Assembly: GCA_038065915.1 (NCBI GenBank)
Contig: JBBTPZ010000019.1
Span: 1 to 10,921 of the forward strand
Source: VMGX01 sp038065915
GTDB lineage: Bacteria; Patescibacteriota; Minisyncoccia; Phycocordibacterales; 21-14-all-36-13
DNA: 10,921 nt
Reading direction: 5' to 3'
The notes beneath the pieces are model-generated. The model did not search any database. It was not told where the DNA came from and worked only from the letters and a program-made list of their open reading frames with translations. Positions within the stretch are counted from its first letter, which is position 1; every line of letters starts with the position of its first letter. The position numbers and the translations under genes were made by a program. Below are positions 5,225 through 10,921 of the stretch, one piece after another.

Positions 5225-6912
5225 TTGATGTATTCCGGAGTATTTTGAATCATCCAATCAAACAATCCTCTCATTACAAAAACAGACCCTATCACATTAT
5301 CCCTCGGTCCTTTTTCCATAACCATTGCAAAAGCATATTTTGGATTTTCATAAGGAAAAAATCCAACTGCCCACGAATTCACCGATTTTTTGATAGAACC
5401 CAATTCCGCAGTTCCTGTTTTAGCGGCAATATTAAAATTAGATATATTTAATCCTTTTGCCGTACCAGATAAAACGGACTCTCTCATCCCCTCCTTAACA
5501 ATATCGAAGAATTTTTGAGGAATATCAATTGGTATTTTTTTTAGATTAATTTGGTCACCAAATAAAACTGTCGGTGTAACTATCCATCCATTATTAGCAA
5601 TCGCTCCAATAGCTCTAACCATCTGAATTGGCGTTACTTGAAAACCATACTGTCCTATCGCAGTATTGTAAGTATCCCCCAATCTCCAAACTTCTCCGTC
5701 AAAATTTTCTTTTTTCCACTCTGGACTTGGAATAATTCCTTTTGATTCATAAAGATTAATTCCAGTTTCTTTTCCTATACCAAAAGCTTTTACATAGGAA
5801 TTTATTTTCTCAATTCCTAAACCTCTTTGACCACCAAAACCGCCGCCAATCTCATAAAAATAAACATTTGAAGAAACCGCCAACGCCTGTCTTAAATCAA
5901 CCCATCCGTGTGCTTTCCAGTCCTTAAAAACTGATTTTTTAGTTGAATCATATGGATTTTGTATTTCTATCTGACCTGTGCTTAATATTTTAGTTTCTGG
6001 TTTTATAATATTTTCATTGAGAGCACCGATGGCAATAAAAGGTTTTACAATTGAACCGGGTGTATATAATCCTGCATTTACCCTATCAAGAAATGGTTTG
6101 TTGGGGTTATTTACAAAACTTTTAATTTTTTCTTTTTCGGCGCCTTCGGATATGATTTGAGAATCAAATTCCGGATAATTTGTAATAGCAATAATTTCTC
6201 CGTTCTTAATATTCATGATGACTCCGGCTCCGCCACTAAACCCAACATTTTGAGAAAGATTTTTTATATTCTCATATAATTTATTTTGTATTCTTGAATC
6301 TATTGATAACATAACATCTTCGCCATCAATTGAAGACCACACGGTACTTTCTGATTTTATATTCATTAACGCATCAATTTCAGATATTTTTGAACCATTT
6401 GTTCCTCCTATTTGTTCGTTGAAAAATTTTTCTGCGCCACTCATGCCAATAATCTCTTCTTGATAATAAAATCCATTACTATCTTTTAGTGGATAATTTA
6501 TAAATCCAAGTAAGTGCGAGAAACCGCCAAGATTTGTATATTTTCTTAAATAAAAATCTTCGGTTTCTTTTTTTGTATTCCAAATGAGCAATTCTTTATT
6601 CTTATCATACATAACTCCTCTTTTTGCAAATATTATCGTCTTTTTTAAATGATTTTGCTCACTCTCAATGAGATAGTTTTCACCTTTTTCGATTTGCAAA
6701 ATCCATATTTTAGAAATAAATACAAGAGATATTATTAATAAAACAATCCCTAAATTAAATATACTTTTTTTGCTAATTGGTTTTTCAAGACGGCCTTCAA
6801 ATTGACTTTTATCAAATTTAGGAAAATTGTGAGAATCAGCAAAAATTTCATCTGGATCTATATCACTGTATTTCGGTTTTTTGGTCTTTCTTTTTTTTGA
6901 TAAAAAAAACAT
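5221..6912 (-). CDS. mrdA: Penicillin-binding protein 2 (elongation transpeptidase)
   Basis: A 563-residue class B PBP that cross-links peptidoglycan during cell elongation with RodA and the MreBCD proteins. Residues 1-50 are a basic cytoplasmic tail; one membrane segment lies at about 51-70 (IFNLGIVLLIISLVFISKIW). The dimerisation/pedestal region follows (RGVMYDKNKELLIWN at about 98-112). The transpeptidase domain has the SxxK motif SIVK with S287 as nucleophile and K290, SxN as S347-S348-N349, and KTG at 498-500. All catalytic motifs are present. PBP2 rather than PBP3 is chosen because the gene follows mreB-mreC-mreD and carries the YNTAIGQYGFQVTPIQM region typical of MrdA. Length is somewhat below the E. 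coli protein (633). The start lies 5 bp after the mreD stop, suggesting translational coupling; no clear Shine-Dalgarno is seen. Confidence 0.93.
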   Translation of the reverse strand: MFFLSKKRKTKKPKYSDIDPDEIFADSHNFPKFDKSQFEGRLEKPISKKSIFNLGIVLLIISLVFISKIWILQIEKGENYLIESEQNHLKKTIIFAKRGVMYDKNKELLIWNTKKETEDFYLRKYTNLGGFSHLLGFINYPLKDSNGFYYQEEIIGMSGAEKFFNEQIGGTNGSKISEIDALMNIKSESTVWSSIDGEDVMLSIDSRIQNKLYENIKNLSQNVGFSGGAGVIMNIKNGEIIAITNYPEFDSQIISEGAEKEKIKSFVNNPNKPFLDRVNAGLYTPGSIVKPFIAIGALNENIIKPETKILSTGQIEIQNPYDSTKKSVFKDWKAHGWVDLRQALAVSSNVYFYEIGGGFGGQRGLGIEKINSYVKAFGIGKETGINLYESKGIIPSPEWKKENFDGEVWRLGDTYNTAIGQYGFQVTPIQMVRAIGAIANNGWIVTPTVLFGDQINLKKIPIDIPQKFFDIVKEGMRESVLSGTAKGLNISNFNIAAKTGTAELGSIKKSVNSWAVGFFPYENPKYAFAMVMEKGPRDNVIGSVFVMRGLFDWMIQNTPEYIK

Positions 6913-6917
6913 AAAAA

Positions 6918-7184
6918 TTATCTAAAAAAATTAAATTTAATTATTTTTTTCATATAATAAGAAAAAACAAAAAATATAGAAACAAGGATAGAAACTGCGA
7001 AGAAGAAATTAATGTTTGAGAATAAACTAAAGCTGTATGCAGAATCAATAAAAAAAGCAAAAATAAGTGACTCATAAAAATTATCAAAAATAAGTATACA
7101 GAACAATATTAAAAACAAACTAATCCACCATGGGAAAATAAAAATACTTAAAAACAAAATTATATCTATAAAAAATCTAATCAT
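6918..7184 (-). CDS. mreD: Small membrane protein, probable short MreD
   Basis: An 88-residue, very hydrophobic protein with about three to four membrane segments (roughly 4-20, 22-38, 40-57 and 58-78) and a basic end (MKKIIKFNFFR). It sits exactly where mreD is expected, between mreC and mrdA, and ends 5 bp before mrdA. Canonical MreD has about 160 residues and five to six membrane segments, so this is about half size. No specific MreD motif can be confirmed; the call rests on position, hydrophobicity and order. In the family MreD is part of the elongasome membrane complex with MreC. A weak GGAT lies about 10 bases before the ATG. It could be a reduced MreD or an unrelated small membrane protein that replaced it. 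Confidence 0.55.
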   Translation of the reverse strand: MIRFFIDIILFLSIFIFPWWISLFLILFCILIFDNFYESLIFAFFIDSAYSFSLFSNINFFFAVSILVSIFFVFSYYMKKIIKFNFFR

Positions 7185-7196
7185 AATATTTTTTAT

Positions 7197-7320
7197 CCAG
7201 CACTACTTTTACAAAATAACAATTTCAATTTTTGGTCTTTCATATTAAAAATTATTTTCAATATTTACAAAATGATATAAAACCACTCAGTAAAAAATTG
7301 TTCCATAAAAGTGGTGCTGG
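7197..7320. repeat. MITE-like element with 15-bp terminal inverted repeats
   Basis: CCAGCACTACTTTTA (7197-7211) and TAAAAGTGGTGCTGG (7306-7320) are inverted copies with one mismatch, bounding a 124-bp AT-rich segment with no reading frame of note. It occupies nearly all of the mreC-mreD spacer, from 6 bp after the mreC stop to 13 bp before the mreD start. The ends resemble the GGCACTACTCTTTAAAA core at 9301-9317. No target duplication was identified. It could equally act as a large mRNA hairpin between the two genes. Confidence 0.55.
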
Positions 7321-7325
7321 GTGAA

Positions 7326-8120
7326 TTATCCTTCGTTTAAAACATGAACTTCTTTTATATCAAATATATTGAATGGGCTTCTAAAAAAAACATTTTGAAA
7401 TGCATCGGATGGTTTAGTTTCCACATATTCAACGATTCCGAAAGGACTTACATTTGTATCCGGTAATAATATTTTATCCCCATTTTTTACATCAATACCT
7501 TTTGGAAGTTTTATAATAAAATTTCCACCGCCTATTCCTTCCGCAGTAACTGGAATTTTTTCATTTAACACCACATCTGACTTGGAACCATTCGTTGAAA
7601 ATAAATAAACGAGAGATGTGTGGTCAAAAACATCATAAATTTCTCCAATAACTAAATCGTTAAAAAATACTTTATCTTTTTTTTCTACACCTTGATTCAT
7701 TCCAACATCAATAATCAATGTGTCATACGGGGAAGAAGGTGGCCATGAAATTACATATCCTAAAATAATATTTTTATTTTTGTCTCTGTTTAATATTTCA
7801 TTTAATTTTTTATTTTCTTTTATAATTGCCTCTTGATTCAAAAGATTCATTTTCAATTTTGTATTTTTTTCTCGTAAAGATTTATTTTCAGAAATTAATG
7901 AATTTTTAGTTTTAAAAAAATTAGATGTGCTATAAATAACATCGCGAACACTTTCTCCAAAAGACCAAAACGGAGTGCCTATCCATTGCACCGTTCCGGA
8001 TAATGCGTGTGGCGATAAAAAATTCAATAAAATTATAATAACGACAAAAACAGAAACCACTAAAAATGGTCTTGGTAATTTTTTAATAGCATTTTTTCTA
8101 TTTTTGAAGAGGTAATTCAT
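7326..8120 (-). CDS. mreC: Rod shape-determining protein MreC
   Basis: A 264-residue protein, a normal size for MreC (about 270-370, often short in small genomes). It has a basic N-terminal tail, one membrane anchor at about 18-35 (RPFLVVSVFVVIIILLNF), a Lys/Glu/Asn-rich coiled coil at about 72-112 (NSLISENKSLREKNTKLKMN), then the extracytoplasmic beta-barrel domain (about 115-262) with the family hallmark PPSSPYDTLIIDVGMNQGV (127-145) and the closing SPFGIVEYVE region. MreC links MreB filaments to PBP2 outside the membrane. Its start overlaps the end of mreB by 23 bp in another frame, so translation is probably coupled. The spacer to mreD (141 bp) holds an inverted-repeat element. Confidence 0.93.
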   Translation of the reverse strand: MNYLFKNRKNAIKKLPRPFLVVSVFVVIIILLNFLSPHALSGTVQWIGTPFWSFGESVRDVIYSTSNFFKTKNSLISENKSLREKNTKLKMNLLNQEAIIKENKKLNEILNRDKNKNIILGYVISWPPSSPYDTLIIDVGMNQGVEKKDKVFFNDLVIGEIYDVFDHTSLVYLFSTNGSKSDVVLNEKIPVTAEGIGGGNFIIKLPKGIDVKNGDKILLPDTNVSPFGIVEYVETKPSDAFQNVFFRSPFNIFDIKEVHVLNEG

Positions 8121-9156
8121 CTTTATCGTGGATTAAAATAGCGTCAAAGTCATTCAATCTTTCAAAAAGAACACCTGTTCCTCTGGCCACTGCTGTTAAT
8201 GGGTCATCCGCAATAAAAATAGGAATTTTCAAATAATTACTTAATAATATATCCAGGTCTTTTAACAATGCTCCACCCCCCACTAGAAAAATTCCTCTAT
8301 GCATAATATCTGATAAAATTTCCGGCGGAGTAATTTCCAATACATCTTTTATTGATTCCATAAAACTACTAATTGAATGCGACAACGCTTCTCTAATATC
8401 TGAGTCCGTTATAATAACTTCCTTTGGTAATCCAGTTATCAAATCTCTTCCTTTCACTGCTTTTTCCAAACGAGAGTTCCCTCCTATTACTGACCCAATA
8501 CTAATTTTTAAATTTTCCGCAGTTCTTTCTCCAATAAGAATCTTGAATTCATCGCGAATATATGAAATTATATCATTATCAAAACGATCACCTGCTATTT
8601 TTATATTTTTTGAGACAACAACTCCGTTCATAGAAAGAATTGCCATATCCGAAGTTCCACCACCAATGTCTATAATCATGCTCCCAAATGGGTCATGAAT
8701 TGGTAATCTTATTCCCATAGCCGCCGCGATTGGTTCTTCAACTATATATACTTCTCTGGCTCCCGCATTTTTTGTCGCATCTTGTACCGCTCTTCTTTCG
8801 ACATTTGTTATTCCAGATGGAACACCAACAACAACTCTCGGGCCAAGTATTTTTTTTGAAACTTTGTCTTGTGTTTTTTTTATCAAATAAGAAAGCATTT
8901 CCTCGGTAACTTCAAAATTGGATATCACGCCGTCCACAAGCGGTCTTATAGCAATAATATGACTGGGTGTTCTGCCCAACATTCTTTTAGCTCCGTGGCC
9001 GATATCAACAACCTGACCAGTTTTTTGATTTACAGCAACAACGGAAGGTTCGTTTATAACAATTCCTTTCCCTCTCAAATAAACTAAAGTATTCGTTGTC
9101 CCTAAATCAATACCTATATCGTTTGATAAAAACGGTAATATTTTATTGTTTACCAT
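8098..9156 (-). CDS. mreB: Rod shape-determining protein MreB (bacterial actin)
   Basis: From ATG 9156 this encodes 352 residues, the usual MreB size. It forms membrane-bound ATP-dependent filaments that position lateral wall synthesis. Actin-fold motifs: phosphate-1 loop IGIDLGTTNTLVY at about 14-26, phosphate-2 IIDIGGGTSDMA at about 161-172, adenosine loop FLVGGGALLKD at about 290-300, plus ARGTGVLFE near the end. The same frame stays open to an ATG at 9246, adding 30 residues. I prefer 9156 because the extra segment is encoded by two palindromes and has no counterpart in the family, and because MVNNKILPFLSNDIGID gives a normal short lead. A weak GGCGGA lies about 9 bases upstream of 9156; neither start has a good Shine-Dalgarno. 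It overlaps mreC by 23 bp and heads the mreBCD-mrdA cluster. Confidence 0.95.
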   Translation of the reverse strand: MVNNKILPFLSNDIGIDLGTTNTLVYLRGKGIVINEPSVVAVNQKTGQVVDIGHGAKRMLGRTPSHIIAIRPLVDGVISNFEVTEEMLSYLIKKTQDKVSKKILGPRVVVGVPSGITNVERRAVQDATKNAGAREVYIVEEPIAAAMGIRLPIHDPFGSMIIDIGGGTSDMAILSMNGVVVSKNIKIAGDRFDNDIISYIRDEFKILIGERTAENLKISIGSVIGGNSRLEKAVKGRDLITGLPKEVIITDSDIREALSHSISSFMESIKDVLEITPPEILSDIMHRGIFLVGGGALLKDLDILLSNYLKIPIFIADDPLTAVARGTGVLFERLNDFDAILIHDKDELPLQK

Positions 9157-9163
9157 GTTAAAT

Positions 9164-9213
9164 AATCCGCCTACGGCGGATTCCTGCTTTGCCCTTCCGG
9201 GCGAAGTAGAATC
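9164..9213. repeat. Two adjacent palindromic elements at the mreB 5' end
   Basis: Hairpin one: AATCCGCC (9164-9171) and GGCGGATT (9175-9182) with loop TAC. Hairpin two: CTTTGCCC (9187-9194) and GGGCGAAG (9199-9206) with loop TTCC, flanked by outer arms GATTC (9179-9183) and GAATC (9209-9213). They share bases 9179-9182. They start 8 bp upstream of the likely mreB ATG, so the GGCGGA that might bind the ribosome would be buried in a stem. Confidence 0.75.
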
Positions 9214-9249
9214 TAACAGGATGAATTTTTTATTAAAAGAAGGCATAAT

Positions 9250-9362
9250 AAAAAAATTAAAAATGTAAAAATCAAAATGTAAAGTTATGGATTAAAATCT
9301 GGCACTACTCTTTAAAATATCGTTAAGAGATTTTAAAGTTGTGGAGTCTGCCTACGGCAGAC
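9250..9362. repeat. Composite repeat filling the proS-mreB spacer
   Basis: From high to low coordinate: hairpin GTCTGCC-TAC-GGCAGAC (9346-9362), same type as 3795-3811; a 9-bp hairpin CTTTAAAAT/ATTTTAAAG (9310-9318, 9330-9338); dispersed-element copy C (9289-9319) with core CACTACTCTTTAAAA; and an A-rich segment (about 9250-9292) nearly the same as about 3754-3794 before lysS. Almost the whole 121-bp gap between proS and the long mreB frame is repeat-derived. No clear promoter or terminator is seen, so proS read-through into mreB is possible. Confidence 0.65.
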
Positions 9363-9367
9363 AAAAA

Positions 9368-10615
9368 CTATTTAAATTTCTCGAATAATTGTTTTTTGTT
9401 TATCAACTCACTTTTATCTTCATTTCTCTTTTTGAATTCAAATTTATTTTCTTTCAATGTTTTATCACTAACAACAATTCTAATCGGAATTCCAATTAAA
9501 TCCGAGTCAGCGAATTTCTGACCAGCACTAACTTCCCTATCATCGTATAACACATCAACTTTTTTTTGTTCCAATTCCTCATATAAATCATCTGCGGATT
9601 TTTTAGTTTTTTTATCATCTCCAACAACAATAAGATGAACATTAAACGGAGCAACTGATTCAGGCCAAACAATACCTTTTTCATCACACATTACTTCAAC
9701 GATTGTTCCCATCACTCTCCCTGGGCCTATCCCATAACTACCCATAACAACCGGTTTTGAATTACCTTCGTTGTCTTTATAATAAAGACCGATTGATTCT
9801 GAAAATTTCGTTCCCAAATTAAATATGTTCCCAACCTCAATTGATTTTTCTTCGATATATGATTTACTGCCACATTCAGGACATTTTTTTTGTTCTTCCC
9901 AAATATCTTTATTTACAGCCACCTTTTTACAGCCACCGCATAAATATATCTCATCTTCCCCGTTTGATATCACAGTTTGAAATTCGTGAGAATACTTTGA
10001 AAATGAGCCACCGGAAGCAAATGTAATATATGTTTTATTTCCTAAACCAACTCTTTCAAAAATTTTTATATATGCATTCTTCGCTTTTTCATAAAAATTT
10101 TCCTGCTCTTCCTTATCCTTACAAAATGAATATAAATCCTTCATCAAAAATTCTCTTCCTCTCATAAGTCCGCTTCTTGCGCGAACTTCATTTCTAAATT
10201 TTGTTTGTATTTGATAAACAAAAGTAGGTAAATCTTTGTAAGAAGAAATATGCTCTTTCATTATTCTTGTGAGTGGTTCTTCGTGTGTAAATCCTAACCC
10301 CAACTCACTTCCACTTTTTAATTTTGTTTTAAACCAAATATCAACAACATCATCACTCCATCTGTTTGTTTGTTCCCACAAACCCTTGTCTTGTAGTGCA
10401 GATAAAAATAATTCCTGTCCTCCAATTGCATCCATTTCTTCGCGAATAATATTATTTATTTTAGTTAGCACGCGATACCCAAGTGGAAGATATGAATAAA
10501 CTCCCGCCATTTCTTTAAATATAAAACCACCTTTTGTAAGGAGTTCCGCATTTTTAGATACTTCATCTTTAGGCGCTTCTCTTTTTGTTTTTGTAGATAA
10601 TTTTGATTGTAACAT
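9368..10615 (-). CDS. proS: Prolyl-tRNA synthetase, compact form without the INS editing domain
   Basis: A 415-residue class II ProRS. The common bacterial enzyme has about 570 residues because of a roughly 180-residue INS domain that hydrolyses Ala-tRNA-Pro; that domain is missing here. Motif 1 lies around LPLGYRVLTKINNIIREEMD (43-62), then TxE-type loop FTHEEPLT (109-116), motif 2 KFRNEVRARSGLMRGREF (139-156) with MKDLYSF (158-164), and motif 3 GSYGIGPGRVMG (292-303). Between motifs 2 and 3 a four-cysteine ribbon, CGGC (226-229) and CPEC (245-248), probably binds zinc. Residues about 320-415 form the anticodon-binding domain. The start at 10615 gives a standard N-terminus (MLQSKLSTKTKREAP); no strong Shine-Dalgarno precedes it. 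It lies upstream of mreB on the same strand. Confidence 0.95.
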   Translation of the reverse strand: MLQSKLSTKTKREAPKDEVSKNAELLTKGGFIFKEMAGVYSYLPLGYRVLTKINNIIREEMDAIGGQELFLSALQDKGLWEQTNRWSDDVVDIWFKTKLKSGSELGLGFTHEEPLTRIMKEHISSYKDLPTFVYQIQTKFRNEVRARSGLMRGREFLMKDLYSFCKDKEEQENFYEKAKNAYIKIFERVGLGNKTYITFASGGSFSKYSHEFQTVISNGEDEIYLCGGCKKVAVNKDIWEEQKKCPECGSKSYIEEKSIEVGNIFNLGTKFSESIGLYYKDNEGNSKPVVMGSYGIGPGRVMGTIVEVMCDEKGIVWPESVAPFNVHLIVVGDDKKTKKSADDLYEELEQKKVDVLYDDREVSAGQKFADSDLIGIPIRIVVSDKTLKENKFEFKKRNEDKSELINKKQLFEKFK

Positions 10616-10636
10616 TATGGCTCTATTCTACTTTAA

Positions 10637-10789
10637 AAATATGCCTTGGTCAAAACTGTATCATTTTTAAAAACACAATTGCTAAACAAAACCCTTCAAG
10701 ATAATAAGTCAGTTGTTATTGATTCATCACCTGAAAACTTGTGGGGGTCATCAATAGCACCTAAAAAACCGATTACAAACAAAATTTAA
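10637..10789 (+). pseudogene. Short plus-strand coding remnant or small ORF, unrecognised
   Basis: An open stretch of 50 codons ends in TAA at 10787-10789 and begins after an in-frame TAA. The only plausible start is TTG at 10646, giving 47 residues. The last 30 residues look protein-like (LQDNKSVVIDSSPENLWG, then a Pro/Lys-rich end). It is followed by a possible terminator (10805-10826). It begins only 30 bases from the divergent proS start, leaving no room for a normal promoter, so it is more likely the 3' end of a lost gene than an intact small gene. I recognise no family. Confidence 0.3.
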
Positions 10790-10804
10790 TTACTTGCGTA
10801 AAAA

Positions 10805-10826
10805 CCCGCCCAAGGACGGATTTTTT
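10805..10826 (+). terminator. Possible rho-independent terminator
   Basis: A GC-rich imperfect hairpin (CCGCCC / GGACGG, 10806-10819, one mismatch and a very short loop) is followed by six T residues (10821-10826). It comes 16 bp after the stop of the plus-strand remnant. The stem is short, so the call is tentative. Confidence 0.4.
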
Positions 10827-10840
10827 AATATAAAAAAAAT

Positions 10841-10921
10841 AAAAAGGGATGAAAAATGCCATTATGGGCATTTTTTTTAAAAAAATAAAAAGGGATGAAA
10901 AATGCCATTATGGGCATTTTT
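10841..10921. repeat. 46-bp tandem repeat with terminator-like hairpin, continuing past the right edge
   Basis: Two copies are offset by 46 bp (GGGATG at 10846 and 10892), each an A-rich lead followed by the hairpin AAAAATGCC-ATTATG-GGCATTTTT (10852-10875, 10898-10921). A run of eight T residues ends the first copy (10871-10878), so it could terminate plus-strand transcripts. A 29-bp section of each copy is identical to 5193-5221 beside mrdA. More copies may lie beyond the window. Confidence 0.8.

Noticed and set aside
8098..9246. Using the distal ATG at 9246 as the mreB start
   Set aside because: It would add 30 residues encoded by two palindromes ahead of a normal MreB N-terminus; kept as an alternative in the findings instead of as the main call.
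9496..9687. Minus-strand open frame of 63 codons within proS
   Set aside because: It is a different frame inside the well-supported proS anticodon-binding region and has no independent evidence.

Overview
The window looks like an AT-rich, small-genome bacterium, most likely a Candidate Phyla Radiation (Patescibacteria, Parcubacteria-like) lineage. This is inference from several traits seen together: about 30% GC or less in most of it, start codons with almost no Shine-Dalgarno sequence, a compact ProRS without the usual editing insertion, a half-length MreD-like protein, a standard code with TGA as stop, and spacers filled with short palindromic repeats. No rRNA or tRNA gene was recognised, so the taxonomic call cannot be made firmly from this sequence.

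Layout. Every confident gene is on the minus strand. From low to high coordinates: (1) 1-1450, the N-terminal part of a large secreted protein with a signal peptide and tandem bacterial Ig-like (DUF5011-type) repeats, running off the left edge; (2) 1451-2262, an 812-base region without an intact gene, holding a possible promoter with decamer repeats, two decayed-looking coding fragments, a strong plus-strand terminator and a structured GC-rich segment; (3) lysS (2263-3750) and greA (3955-4419), with a greA terminator and a repeat-derived spacer between them; (4) 4420-5220, a repeat-rich block with two tandem arrays, each interrupted by a 100-N assembly gap, between the greA promoter and the mrdA terminator; (5) 5221-9156, the cell-shape cluster mreB-mreC-mreD-mrdA, transcribed in that order; (6) proS (9368-10615); (7) 10616-10921, a short plus-strand coding remnant, a possible terminator and the start of a 46-bp tandem repeat.

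How the genes work together. MreB, MreC, MreD and PBP2 (MrdA) form the elongasome core that directs lateral peptidoglycan synthesis; their order and tight spacing (mreB/mreC overlap, mreD/mrdA 5 bp apart) indicate one transcript, probably ending at the hairpin over the mrdA stop codon. LysS, ProS and GreA are translation and transcription housekeeping proteins. The Ig-repeat protein is the only clearly accessory gene and probably works at the cell surface.

The most unusual content is non-coding: at least four families of small palindromic or tandem elements fill the spacers. They sit immediately before the lysS and mreB start regions, between mreC and mreD, beside the mrdA terminator and upstream of proS. 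I see no CRISPR array, transposase, defence system or complete new protein system here.
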